From assembly GCA_963677165.2 (NCBI GenBank), contig CAXXSX010000002.1:620001-684000 (forward strand): a DNA stretch of 64,000 bases. Reading direction: 5' to 3'. This document shows, in pieces, positions 10,204 to 18,945 of the stretch (positions within the stretch are counted from its first letter, which is position 1; every line of letters starts with the position of its first letter). This DNA comes from JAFGXT01 sp963677165 (GTDB taxonomy: Bacteria > Verrucomicrobiota > Lentisphaeria > Victivallales > SZUA-371). A program made the translations under genes and the position numbers. The notes below the pieces were generated by a model. It saw only the letters and a list, made by a program, of their open reading frames with translations. It made no database searches and was not told the origin of the DNA.

Positions 10204-10345
10204 AATGACATAATTCCCATCTTTTTTTGATGGAAATATACCATTTTAAAAATATATTTCTATATGTAAAAACATCACATTTCGAGCTCAATCGAGTTTT
10301 TGGACACTACGGGCTGAAGCAAGGATCAAACTAAAACGGCAATTA

Positions 10346-10786
10346 TTGACATTTCTAGCGGAAAGATTATTTGGGAAATTCAATAAAAATGACGTGGAAC
10401 TGATTGAAGATGCATTCAACCCGGAGACTCCGTCATTCCCTCTCCACTGTATCAACGTCAATCATAATGAGTTTTATCTGCATTTTTACCGGGCCGGTTT
10501 GTTTATTCGGCATGATCCCGATTATAATTTGTTTGTTCCGTTTTATGATTCTCCTCTGATGCTTTTCCGCCATGGAAGCTGGCTGCATAATTCCTATCCC
10601 AGGCGGGAAGATCAAATTGCAGTAATTCCTGAAGTAGCCGAGAAATACCTTGATTATGCGTTACGCGAATATATGAAAGCGACGGTCCCGGTAGGACAAT
10701 TGCTGCCAAGAGGAGATTTATCTTCTCCTCTTGTTTCTCCAGAAGAAGCTGAAATCCTAGCGAGCAGAGTAAAAAATGCCGTATAG
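10346..10786 (+). CDS. Hypothetical protein, possibly 5'-truncated
   Basis: A 146-codon frame that opens with TTG; the frame stays open well upstream (FWTLRAEARIKLKRQLL) and has no good ribosome site, so the N-terminus was probably lost when the neighbouring element inserted. The charged helical start followed by a beta-rich middle (NEFYLHFYRAGLFIRH, YDSPLMLFRHGSW) is not a family I recognise. It lies between the transposase and the recombinase remnant. Similar bases (TTCCCATC...GGAAATAT) occur on both sides at about 10216 and 10811. Confidence 0.4.
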   Translation: MTFLAERLFGKFNKNDVELIEDAFNPETPSFPLHCINVNHNEFYLHFYRAGLFIRHDPDYNLFVPFYDSPLMLFRHGSWLHNSYPRREDQIAVIPEVAEKYLDYALREYMKATVPVGQLLPRGDLSSPLVSPEEAEILASRVKNAV

Positions 10787-10941
10787 AAAAATGTTTATTC
10801 AATGATATATTCCCATCAAAAAAGCTGGAAATATCATTTGGGAAACAGAAATATGCAAAGTTACAAACTTGTTGCTTGTTCAATATAATGAAAGCAAAAA
10901 AAACATAATATAGAAGATGATTTCCATCTGCACTCACCTCC

Positions 10942-11754
10942 TTGAGACAGAAATACACCGACACCTCCAATGCGCTGGAAGAAGTAAAGCGTGAACTCAA
11001 GAACATTGGTGAAATTTATTCCACTGACAACTTGTTCGAAACCTGCGATTCCATCGAAGCGATCTGGGAGCAGTTATTTCCTGCGGAACGTTATAATCTT
11101 GCCCATCTGCTGATTGACCGGGTGACGCTGTTTTCCGATCACATTCTGATCGATGTCAATCATTACGGAATCCGGTCATTAATTCGTGACTTGAAGTCTT
11201 CGGGTAGCGGAACCGAGTCGATTCCAACAGAAAACAATGAAATTATCCGGCTGAAAATCCCGGCAATCATCAAGCACTGGAATGGACGCAAGCTTATCAT
11301 TACCCCGGAAGACTCAGATGAAAAAAATCTTTGTACCGTCGATGGCGAAGAAAACTCTGTCACGAAATGTCTGGCGCAGGCGCATCGCTGGCTGGAAATG
11401 ATTGACTCCGGCGAATATCCCACGGTAGCCCGGCTGGCCGAAGGGTATAATCTCGATCCTTCGAACCTGATGAAAGCCCTCAAAATGACAACTCTGTCAC
11501 CGAAAATCCAGGAGAGGATCATTTCCGGCGACATCCCGGATACCATGACGCTGACTAAATTCTACAGCGAGTTCCCGGAAAAGAGCAGGAACATTATTTC
11601 AGAATACCAAAGAGAAGGAAACCGTATGAAGCTCGACTTAAAGAAAATTGAAGTTATTCTTTCACTATTCCAGCACCACGAAACGCGGCTGGAAAACATT
11701 TTGCATTATTATTCAACTGGAGATATCTATTTCTTCGGTCCATTATCTCCTTGA
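10942..11754 (+). pseudogene. C-terminal remnant of a large serine recombinase
   Basis: A 270-codon frame from a TTG. Residues 10-90 match the recombinase zinc-ribbon/coiled-coil tail: WEQLFPAERYNLAHLLIDRV followed by HILIDVNHYGIRSLIRDL. The region around YPTVARLAEGYNLDPSNLMKAL resembles the ParB-like HTH often found at the end of these recombinases. The N-terminal catalytic resolvase domain with its active Ser is absent, so this is a fragment of an integrase from a lost element. The last part (NRMKLDLKKIEVIL onward) may be foreign: a similar ATGAAGCTCGACTT stretch recurs at 21071. The frame ends exactly beside the stop of nagA. Confidence 0.7.
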
Positions 11755-12663
11755 TTATGCTATTAGTCGCATTGGATTATAATATCCTACGAGCTCGAGT
11801 TCCGCTTCAGTGAGTATTTCGAGTGAAGCCAGAAACTCCATGCATTGTTTCATCGTTGAACCGGATCCCACAAGGCATTGTTTTTCCGGATTGTGCAGTT
11901 TTCCATTCGGTTCGAGTACTGCATCATTCCCAAGTACATGATAACGTCTGGGAGGGAGTCCGGCCGCCGAAGACATATCACTGACTACAATGATATTTTC
12001 TGCACCTTTCATTTTTACCACGCATTTGATAAATTTTGCTGGCAAGTGATGTCCATCTGTAATTAACATCGGAGTTAATTCATCACAAGCCAGGCTATTC
12101 CATATCGGATTATCATGGCGCGGAAGCATATTGGGCAGACCGTTTCCCAGATGAGTCAACAGCGAAGCTCCGGCTTTTGCCGCAGATTTGATTGCGGATT
12201 TACCTGCATTCTGATGTCCCAGAGAAACAGTGATACCTCTGCTTGTCGCATATTTTATAAAGTCGCAGACTCCTGGGGATTCAGCGGCAACCGTCAGGAG
12301 TTTTATACTGTTCCCAGAAAATTCGATTAACTGATCAAGAACAGTCTTGTCAGAATTCTGCACGTATTCCGGATTATGGGCCCCCACAGCACCAGGTTTA
12401 CGCGAAATGAAGGGACCCTCCAAATGAAATCCCGGAACATGTTCTTTAAGGCCTACTTTTGAAATCGCATTGGAAATGATTCCAATATTACGTTTGTACA
12501 ACTCCATACTACTGGTTATGATTGTCGGAAGAAACGCATAGGTTCCTGATTTCAACAGCTTTTCCGCTGCCTGAAGAAAGTTATCTTCCGTTAATTCGGT
12601 ACTGGAAAAATCTACTCCGACAAAACCATTGACCTGTAAGTCCATATATCCGGGAATCGCCAT
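11755..12663 (-). CDS. nagA: N-acetylglucosamine-6-phosphate deacetylase
   Basis: The 302-residue amidohydrolase removes acetyl from GlcNAc-6-phosphate. Family motifs are present in order: PGYMDLQVNGFVGVDFS, GFHLEGPFI, SLGHQNA, THLGNG, ITDGHHLP and the catalytic Asp in VVSDMSSAAG. It begins directly at the barrel, without the usual N-terminal beta-strands, and stops immediately after YYNPMRLIA, where most NagA proteins continue with a second beta-sandwich segment. Compact NagA forms are, as far as I recall, known in the Planctomycetes/Lentisphaerota group, but the stop lies against a recombinase remnant, so 3' truncation is also possible. Nine bases separate it from nagB upstream. Confidence 0.88.
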   Translation of the reverse strand: MAIPGYMDLQVNGFVGVDFSSTELTEDNFLQAAEKLLKSGTYAFLPTIITSSMELYKRNIGIISNAISKVGLKEHVPGFHLEGPFISRKPGAVGAHNPEYVQNSDKTVLDQLIEFSGNSIKLLTVAAESPGVCDFIKYATSRGITVSLGHQNAGKSAIKSAAKAGASLLTHLGNGLPNMLPRHDNPIWNSLACDELTPMLITDGHHLPAKFIKCVVKMKGAENIIVVSDMSSAAGLPPRRYHVLGNDAVLEPNGKLHNPEKQCLVGSGSTMKQCMEFLASLEILTEAELELVGYYNPMRLIA

Positions 12664-12672
12664 AATGCAGTC

Positions 12673-13416
12673 TCATCTACTGTTCAATAATGAGGCAGAA
12701 CCTTCATCGAGAAATGTATGGCATTCAGGATGCTGTCTCAGGATGGAAGCAGGACACATATTGGAGATTTCTCCTTCAAAAGTACCTTTTACAGCCTGCG
12801 CTTTACGCTCGTCCGGTACGGTATTGATAATGGCTTTACTCTTCATAATTTGCTTAACGCTCATTGATATCGCTTTCTTGGGCACGTCTTCCAAGGTAGG
12901 GAACCAGCCTTCACCAAGCTGCTGGTTGCGGCATGCTTCGTCGAGCTCAACTACTAGGTATGGTTTTTCAGTTTCAAAGTCTGCCGGAGGATCGTTGAAA
13001 GCCAAGTGACCGTTTTCTCCAATACCAACAAAGACTACATCAATCGGATGCTTTTGGATTATTTCATCAAGTTTAAGGCAATTTTGTACAACATCACCTT
13101 CGCCATTTACATAATAAGCCGCTTTCAATGCAGTCGGCAACTGCTGTTCAAAACGTTCTTTTAAGTACTTCCTGAAACTGGCAGGATGGCTTTCCGGCAA
13201 GCCTACATATTCGTCGAGATGAAACATTGTCACCTTGGTCCAGTCAATATTGTCAGCTTTTACCATGCTACTCATCATTTCAAACTGACTTGCTCCAGTA
13301 GCTACAATGATGTTTGCTTCTCCATGGTCTGCGATAGCCTTACGGATATATTCCGCTCCTTTAGCTGCTGCTGCGGCACCCATTTCTTCCTTGCTTCTAA
13401 ATACATTTAAATTCAT
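12673..13416 (-). CDS. nagB: Glucosamine-6-phosphate deaminase
   Basis: The 247-residue protein matches NagB, which converts glucosamine-6-phosphate to fructose-6-phosphate and ammonia. Visible motifs are ATGASQFEM (phosphate loop), FHLDEYVGL with the catalytic Asp, and GIGENGHLAFNDP. Length is near the family norm. It lies between an oxidoreductase gene and nagA in the same leftward set, giving the last two steps of GlcNAc use. Confidence 0.92.
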   Translation of the reverse strand: MNLNVFRSKEEMGAAAAAKGAEYIRKAIADHGEANIIVATGASQFEMMSSMVKADNIDWTKVTMFHLDEYVGLPESHPASFRKYLKERFEQQLPTALKAAYYVNGEGDVVQNCLKLDEIIQKHPIDVVFVGIGENGHLAFNDPPADFETEKPYLVVELDEACRNQQLGEGWFPTLEDVPKKAISMSVKQIMKSKAIINTVPDERKAQAVKGTFEGEISNMCPASILRQHPECHTFLDEGSASLLNSR

Positions 13417-13449
13417 TTTTTTATCCTTTTATTTTGCGAACGATCAATA

Positions 13450-14586
13450 CTAAACAAGTGTATCAAACTGACTCCAGTATGTATTCATATCGATAACCTG
13501 ACCGGTCTGCATTGACTCATCAAGCGCAAAACATGTCGTTGCAGCCTCAATTCCGGCATCAAGAGAACTAAGTGTCGGAGCATTATCGTACATCATCTTT
13601 ACTAAATGATTAACAACCTGCGGATCAGCTCCTCCGTGATCTTCAAGAGAATGTGTCTCAGACATATCCTGTATTTCTTCATCAAACCCAATCCGGCACA
13701 ACTCAAGTTTACCACTGCAAAATTCACCGCGAATACATCCTTCTGTTCCGTTTATATACATGCGGCGTTCCGGGATACCAGCATTCAAATTTGTATGGAA
13801 TGTTGCCCTAACCCCATTTTCATATTCAATAATCGCAACTTGGTTGTCGATTATATTTTTTTCGATTGTAAATGGATTTTTGCCAATTGCTGTAGGCCAG
13901 GCACAATATGGAACTAAACCTTCATTACTCTTTTTCAGGCGTGTCATGTGTGTTTCATTTTCTTTCTTGAAGAAGTCAAGACCGCCAAAGGAAGCAACCC
14001 GTGCTGCTCTAGCACCAATCATCCAACCAGCCTGATCTATGTCATGACAACATTTTTCCAAAATATGTGACCCGGTGAATTCACGCTTTCTTCGCCAGCA
14101 ACACATAATGTGTCCTCCGTGATTAAAATCAAGCGTCTCATTAAATTCAAAACTTATCACATCTCCAATAGCTCCACTGTTAAGAAGTTGCTTTATCTTG
14201 CGATAATGTGGAGCAAAGCGCAACGAAAAGCCGACCAGTACCTTAACATTATTTTTCTGTGCAATCTGTCGTAATTTTAAACAATCGGAAAATTTTGTTG
14301 CCACTGGCTTCTCTAGAAAAATATGTTTTCCCGCTTCCATAGCCGCGATCGCTTGTTCCGCATGAGCAGCATTCCACGAACCAACCATTACCCAGTCAAT
14401 TCCCGGATCTGTAATCAGTTGTCTATAGTCTGCATACTCTTTTGCATCTGAATTATAGCGAATTCGGAAATCATGCATTATATTTGATTCCAAGTCACAA
14501 ACGGCTGCAATATTGACACGATAATCCATTTTCTTAAGAAGGTGGTCTATTCTTTTGCTGCACCCTATAATGCCTACGTTGACCAT
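13450..14586 (-). CDS. Gfo/Idh/MocA-family oxidoreductase
   Basis: A 378-residue NAD(P)-dependent enzyme. The N-terminal Rossmann start is VNVGIIGCSKR and the family signature is HIFLEKPVATKF, where the Lys of EKP contacts substrate and cofactor; VLVGFSLRFAPHYRKIK follows. HDIDQAGWMIG fits the substrate-pocket helix. It is first in the set with nagB and nagA, 33 bases before nagB, so an amino-sugar or sugar-acid substrate is likely but not shown. Confidence 0.88.
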   Translation of the reverse strand: MVNVGIIGCSKRIDHLLKKMDYRVNIAAVCDLESNIMHDFRIRYNSDAKEYADYRQLITDPGIDWVMVGSWNAAHAEQAIAAMEAGKHIFLEKPVATKFSDCLKLRQIAQKNNVKVLVGFSLRFAPHYRKIKQLLNSGAIGDVISFEFNETLDFNHGGHIMCCWRRKREFTGSHILEKCCHDIDQAGWMIGARAARVASFGGLDFFKKENETHMTRLKKSNEGLVPYCAWPTAIGKNPFTIEKNIIDNQVAIIEYENGVRATFHTNLNAGIPERRMYINGTEGCIRGEFCSGKLELCRIGFDEEIQDMSETHSLEDHGGADPQVVNHLVKMMYDNAPTLSSLDAGIEAATTCFALDESMQTGQVIDMNTYWSQFDTLV

Positions 14587-15075
14587 AATGTTTTAATCCT
14601 TTCGTGATTATTCTTGTGATTCTTGCAGAATGTGGTTTTTGAGGCAAAAATGACTTTACAATTCGTCCGTCCAATTTATAAAGACAACGCTCTGGAAGCA
14701 CAATCTATCAGCTTTCTCTATTTGCATGACTCTATAATTATCCTTGCTAAAGTTGGTTTCAATCTTATAAATGTTTTGGTTTATTTTTAACTTTTTAAAA
14801 TTAAATGCTTACAATAACTATCACTGATAAAACCCTATCGACTTTATTAGCCACAACCACATCATCCAATACTGAGAGTAAAAGCAAAGTTGAAGTAATG
14901 GTGCCAAGGTTCCACGATACATATTCCGAAACTGAAATTGTCCCCATTCATCATTTTTTCAAAGACGAGTTGATTGACGAAATCTTGACTCTCTGATTTG
15001 ATTATGGTTGTTAACACCATAGCATTTAATGTTCGGTTGTTACCGCACCTCGGTAGTGGTCAAGGGCTTAATTCA
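14587..15075. other. Intergenic region with one hairpin
   Basis: About 490 bases between the cupin and oxidoreductase genes. A TATGGT/ACCATA hairpin with a 7-base loop sits at 15003-15021. A 63-codon frame at 14805-14996 on the plus strand lacks a ribosome site and family features and was not accepted. A promoter for the nag set is expected here, but no clear consensus was found. Confidence 0.4.
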
Positions 15076-15426
15076 CTAATCGAACCATTCATCATTACAG
15101 TCAAAAGCCGGAACTACAACGTTCAGCACCATTAAAGGGCCAACTGCACGATGTCGGCAATAAGGTTTGATCATAATCGCGGTTCCTTGATTTACCGGAA
15201 TTTTCTCTCCATCAAGCTCCATATATCCATTTCCATCAAGAATATAATACACTTCCGTAGTGTTTTTGTGATAATGGACTTTTGAATCTTTCTTTATATT
15301 AACAACATGAAGGGAAACTTTATTATTCGATTCTTCAATAAAACTGCGCCGGGAGAATCCGCATGGGCATTCCACCGGAAGTATTTTATTCATCTCGGCT
15401 ATTTCGTAATTCTTAATTGCTTGCAT
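15076..15426 (-). CDS. Small cupin-domain protein
   Basis: A 116-residue single-domain cupin with motif 1 VHYHKNTTEVYYILDGNG and motif 2 PVNQGTAIMIKPYCRH, including the His and Glu ligands for a metal. Such proteins may be sugar-phosphate isomerases, mutarotase-like enzymes or sensors. It follows the prepilin-type and DUF4838 genes on the same strand. Function is unknown. Confidence 0.82.
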   Translation of the reverse strand: MQAIKNYEIAEMNKILPVECPCGFSRRSFIEESNNKVSLHVVNIKKDSKVHYHKNTTEVYYILDGNGYMELDGEKIPVNQGTAIMIKPYCRHRAVGPLMVLNVVVPAFDCNDEWFD

Positions 15427-15525
15427 ATTTATTGTTCCATTATTTTAACATATACCAGTGCCATATTCCCGACAGGGGGGAGTCCGGTTGAAATATCCGG
15501 ATTCATAGCGCAGAAGATATCCTGG

Positions 15526-15547
15526 CTTACTACCTCTAGGTAGCAAG
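15526..15547 (-). terminator. Hairpin after the prepilin-type gene
   Basis: CTTACTACC and GGTAGCAAG pair, with one mismatch, around TCTA. It lies 28 bases past the stop of the gene at 15575 and before the cupin gene. There is no T-tract, so it may act as an RNA stabiliser rather than a terminator. Confidence 0.35.
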
Positions 15548-15574
15548 TCAATCATTGATAATAGCCTTATAAAG

Positions 15575-16231
15575 CTAAAAGACTCTATTATGAACACTTA
15601 CTGCCGTATATTTGGTAAGATCATCACCTGATGCAGGCCATTCGCCATACTTAAGAGAGTACACATTACCTCCGAGAAACAGGACATTTGCATGATTGTT
15701 ATGTATCCAAGCAGCACCATACTTACTTGGATTATTATTATAGAAGTCATCGCCGCTGACGTGATATCGGTAAGCATCTACATGCGAAAGAAAATTTGTG
15801 GGCGATTTGATTTTTGACAATCTTTTCCAGGATAATCCGTCATTCATGCCCCAGCCCATGTATGTACCTGAAGTGCGTTGCCAGCCGAACTTGTTTGATG
15901 GGCAATCGTAAATATTGCCCGTTTTCATATAATCGAGATGTTTTCCTACATATTGAAGCTTATTCAAGAACCAATACCAACTCCTATCAGTAGAACTACC
16001 AGCAAGGTGATTAGTCATTATATGGTAAAAATATTCATTATTGTCATCCATATAGTATATGTTCGCGGTTGCCAATTGTTTGAGATTACTCACACATTTT
16101 ATGGCATTGGCCTTATTTCTGGCCTGCCCTAAAGCCGGTAACAACATTGAGGCGAGTATAGCGATGATAGCTATTGTAACGAGAAGTTCGATGAGCGTAA
16201 AATTCAACATGTTACAAATTTTTTTATTCAT
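15575..16231 (-). CDS. Prepilin-type N-terminal cleavage/methylation domain protein
   Basis: The open frame extends to 16438, but the ATG at 16231 is chosen because GGAGG lies 7 bases upstream and it puts the pilin signature near the start: MLNFTLIELLVTIAIIAILAS. The 218-residue product has the usual pseudopilin helix and a globular part rich in Tyr and Asn, with NNHANVLFLGGNVYSLKYG as a variant of the H-x9-DG ending. It lies 35 bases after the DUF4838 gene, so the two are probably cotranscribed. Confidence 0.88.
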   Translation of the reverse strand: MNKKICNMLNFTLIELLVTIAIIAILASMLLPALGQARNKANAIKCVSNLKQLATANIYYMDDNNEYFYHIMTNHLAGSSTDRSWYWFLNKLQYVGKHLDYMKTGNIYDCPSNKFGWQRTSGTYMGWGMNDGLSWKRLSKIKSPTNFLSHVDAYRYHVSGDDFYNNNPSKYGAAWIHNNHANVLFLGGNVYSLKYGEWPASGDDLTKYTAVSVHNRVF

Positions 16232-16266
16232 TTGACAACCTCCTTTTTTGTTTGGTTCTGTTTTTG

Positions 16267-18579
16267 TCATTCTTTTACAATTATTACTTGATCCATATAA
16301 ACAGCATCTTTTTGGTCGGAAGCTTTCACATAAGCCGGGCCAGTAAATTTCAACGAGACCCAAGTTTCCCAGATATTTACTTTTTCCTTTCCATCCGCCG
16401 GAACATAAACGTCTTGTAACTGGCACCTCATATACCATCCGTAAAGCCAGAGGAATGTGTCTGGCCCGAAGTCAAAATTACCAATTTTATACCAATGATA
16501 TTTCTCATCCTGAGGAATATCTTTGATAGTGCGCTGGAACTCTCTTTTGCTACCTTTATCATAAAGCCCTATCGTTATTGGTTTACTGTGGTTCCATTTA
16601 TTGTCCTTTGTAGGACCAACCGCCACAAGGGCTTGGCCAATCGTAGAGTCAGCATCTTTAATAATGGCCGGTTTTCGCAACCTGAACTTCCAAAAATTAG
16701 CGACCGAAAACTTTTGTATTTTCTCAGGCGGCAGGTGACTAAACATTTCGGGGGTCGGTATCTCCAGATCAAATCTCTTAACATCGTTTTTGAGCTCTTT
16801 TTTTGCTTTCTCCTGCATTTTCTTTGAGCAATAAGCATTTATTTGCCCAAGTCGGAATGCTTCGTATTCTTTAACCAAGTTTTTACGACTTATGCCAAAA
16901 TCCAGATTGGGCTTTGATAATATATTGGCGATTGGAGTAATCAATTCTTTTTCAACACGCAAACGGAACTGAGAACCACTGGGAGTTTTCGCCCGTGCTT
17001 TCTTCAAGCGAGTATAAGTTTTTCTTAAAAAATCAACCGTCTGGTAAGTACGGCACAGATTATTATGCTGCAACAAATGTTTTTCACCTTTCACCGCCTT
17101 GCGCAAATCAGCAAGAAAAGCTTTCATATCTTCAGCAGCTGGACCGTAATGTCTATCCATGAACAGGTTGATTAATTCCTCCGCAGGCTTGTCTGGCTCA
17201 TCCATCAACTGATATGCCAACCAAGTGTGAAGATCATAAAAATTCTGTGGATTACCCCAAATAAACGTGAAAGCCAACGCATATATACCAACAACACCAT
17301 TATCCCGGAAATAACGTACATCCGCAGGAATGGCATCTACCATAGTTTCCACAGGACGAAAATAACTGCTGTTTGTTTCATTACACATATTCCAGTAATC
17401 GCCGATCATAACTCTAGCGCCAGTTTTGAACCAAGCGTCCAATATCGCTTTTTGTCCAGAATTTATCGGATGAGTGAGAGGGCGAAGAGGGTCGCTCTGA
17501 GTATAAAGGTCGCACCAGCGAACAATCACATTTTTTGCTGGTTTGACAAATTTTGCTGCTTTTTCGCTTGAAACATAAGCAACTATTAGAATCTTTATTT
17601 CGGGATATTCTTTTGCTATGTTAGTGGCCATATAGTTAATAAAGGGCAGGAGTAAACCGGAATCACTCCCCTCGTGTTCGGAAATCTTTTTGCATTCAGG
17701 ACAGAGACAAATATAATTCATACCATCGTTTCGAATAACAGGGTAAGTTTCCGGCCATTTTTCTTTAGGATACTTTGCTCTGTCTTTTTTTATAAATTTA
17801 CGTAGTGAATTTAAAGCTATTTTCCAAACCTCTCGATTACTCAAACAGAGATCAGTGAATGCACAATGATGGAAAGGTTTTGTTCGTTTCCCGTCCGGTC
17901 CCATGGAAAAATATTCAGGATGATTGGCGTAATACTTTTGGGGATCAACAAAGGAGTAGTGGTTATGGGTAAAATAATACGCTCTTGATACTTTTAGCGG
18001 AGTCGGGATATCTCGCCGCCAGAAGTTACCTCGGTTTTTTTCTCGGAATACGTCTTCGGCATATTTTCTCGCATACCCCTGCCTGAACGGCGGCGAATAA
18101 ATCATTCGCAGCTTAAAAGCTGGTTTGCCCCGTTTGTTGTATGCCCCCAAGGTAAGATTTTTGTTTTTGGGAACATATTCAGAATATGGCGCCAGCCAGT
18201 AAACACCAACTTCATTTTCGAGGAATTTATAGACGGCAAAAGCTATTCCTGAAAATTGATCGCCGCCAAGAACCAGACTGTTGTCCTTGCTCTGATATAA
18301 CCATTCATCCGGTTTAAATTTACTAAAATCTATACCATTAGCTTTGGCAAACTTGGTCCAGCCAACATAAAACGCTGCCTGACCGGACTGATGTTTGCTT
18401 TCCTCAATCACGCAAAATGTTTTGCCGGTAACCTTATGCAAATATTTTTGCAGTTCTCGGGCGACCCTGTCGCCGTGTTGGCCAGAGACAATTACTCGCG
18501 GTAGAGGTGATGCTTCACAAAAACAACAAATTGCGTTCACTGCAATAATAACGATAAATACTGTGGATTGTTTGAGCAT
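16267..18579 (-). CDS. Secreted DUF4838-domain protein
   Basis: A 770-residue protein with a signal peptide (VFIVIIAVNAICCFCEA). The first ~140 residues resemble the GH20/GH67-type N-terminal alpha/beta domain (AFYVGWTKFAKANG, SLVLGGDQFSGIAFAVYKFLE, VGVYWLAP). The central barrel has the DUF4838 pattern NHPEYFSMGPDGKR, the Cys-rich ICLCPECKKI and a long helical tail. DUF4838 proteins are common in polysaccharide utilisation loci and are suspected glycosidases. It heads a short set with a prepilin-type gene. Confidence 0.85.
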   Translation of the reverse strand: MLKQSTVFIVIIAVNAICCFCEASPLPRVIVSGQHGDRVARELQKYLHKVTGKTFCVIEESKHQSGQAAFYVGWTKFAKANGIDFSKFKPDEWLYQSKDNSLVLGGDQFSGIAFAVYKFLENEVGVYWLAPYSEYVPKNKNLTLGAYNKRGKPAFKLRMIYSPPFRQGYARKYAEDVFREKNRGNFWRRDIPTPLKVSRAYYFTHNHYSFVDPQKYYANHPEYFSMGPDGKRTKPFHHCAFTDLCLSNREVWKIALNSLRKFIKKDRAKYPKEKWPETYPVIRNDGMNYICLCPECKKISEHEGSDSGLLLPFINYMATNIAKEYPEIKILIVAYVSSEKAAKFVKPAKNVIVRWCDLYTQSDPLRPLTHPINSGQKAILDAWFKTGARVMIGDYWNMCNETNSSYFRPVETMVDAIPADVRYFRDNGVVGIYALAFTFIWGNPQNFYDLHTWLAYQLMDEPDKPAEELINLFMDRHYGPAAEDMKAFLADLRKAVKGEKHLLQHNNLCRTYQTVDFLRKTYTRLKKARAKTPSGSQFRLRVEKELITPIANILSKPNLDFGISRKNLVKEYEAFRLGQINAYCSKKMQEKAKKELKNDVKRFDLEIPTPEMFSHLPPEKIQKFSVANFWKFRLRKPAIIKDADSTIGQALVAVGPTKDNKWNHSKPITIGLYDKGSKREFQRTIKDIPQDEKYHWYKIGNFDFGPDTFLWLYGWYMRCQLQDVYVPADGKEKVNIWETWVSLKFTGPAYVKASDQKDAVYMDQVIIVKE

Positions 18580-18945
18580 GCTTCTATCCTATCTTAATTA
18601 TGAATTGTGGTATTTGATAATTCTATATTGTTCATCTTTATTCCTCGGCAATGATGGCGAATAATTGTGTCATTTCACCACCAGTTTCAGTCGAGATATT
18701 ATTTAAAGATATATCTTCAACTAAGGTGGGCTCTGCCCACCACCCGGCGGCAAGGTGCCGCTGCCAGCGAGATGCTTTCGCATCTACCTCCGGACTTTGT
18801 CCGGTGGCTCCAGGCTTCGCCGTCGCCGGGAAAATTAAAAAACGCTTTTATGATAGAAGTGTAAAACAAAGACACTAATACATTCATTCCAGCCCCCCTT
18901 TTTCAATATTTAAATAACAATTTACAAACGTATTTTTTATCAACA
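18580..18945. other. Intergenic region with GC-rich hairpin cluster
   Basis: No gene is supported. A plus-strand frame across the GC-rich block is an artefact of the hairpins. The remarkable content is the hairpin chain described separately at 18725-18829. Confidence 0.5.
18725..18829. repeat. Chain of five compact GC-rich hairpins
   Basis: In an AT-rich gap, consecutive perfect stems follow one another: GGTGGGC/GCCCACC (loop TCT, 18725-18741), GCGGCA/TGCCGC (loop AGG, 18747-18761), AGATGC/GCATCT (loop TTTC, 18770-18785), CCGGAC/GTCCGG (loop TTT, 18790-18804) and a shorter GGC/GCC pair near 18813-18821. All have 3-4-base loops and 4-9-base spacers. This is not a terminator, tRNA or coding signature. 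It may be a mobile multi-hairpin repeat or a structured RNA between two cotranscribed leftward genes. Confidence 0.7.

Noticed and set aside
10503..11006. 167-codon minus-strand frame
   Set aside because: It lies antisense to the hypothetical gene and the recombinase remnant and has no family features; a shadow frame.
14805..14996. 63-codon plus-strand frame
   Set aside because: Thr/Ser-rich, no ribosome site and no family features; likely chance.
18651..18878. 75-codon plus-strand frame over the GC-rich block
   Set aside because: Its codons are produced by consecutive hairpins, and the two overlapping frames there are equally open; not a gene.
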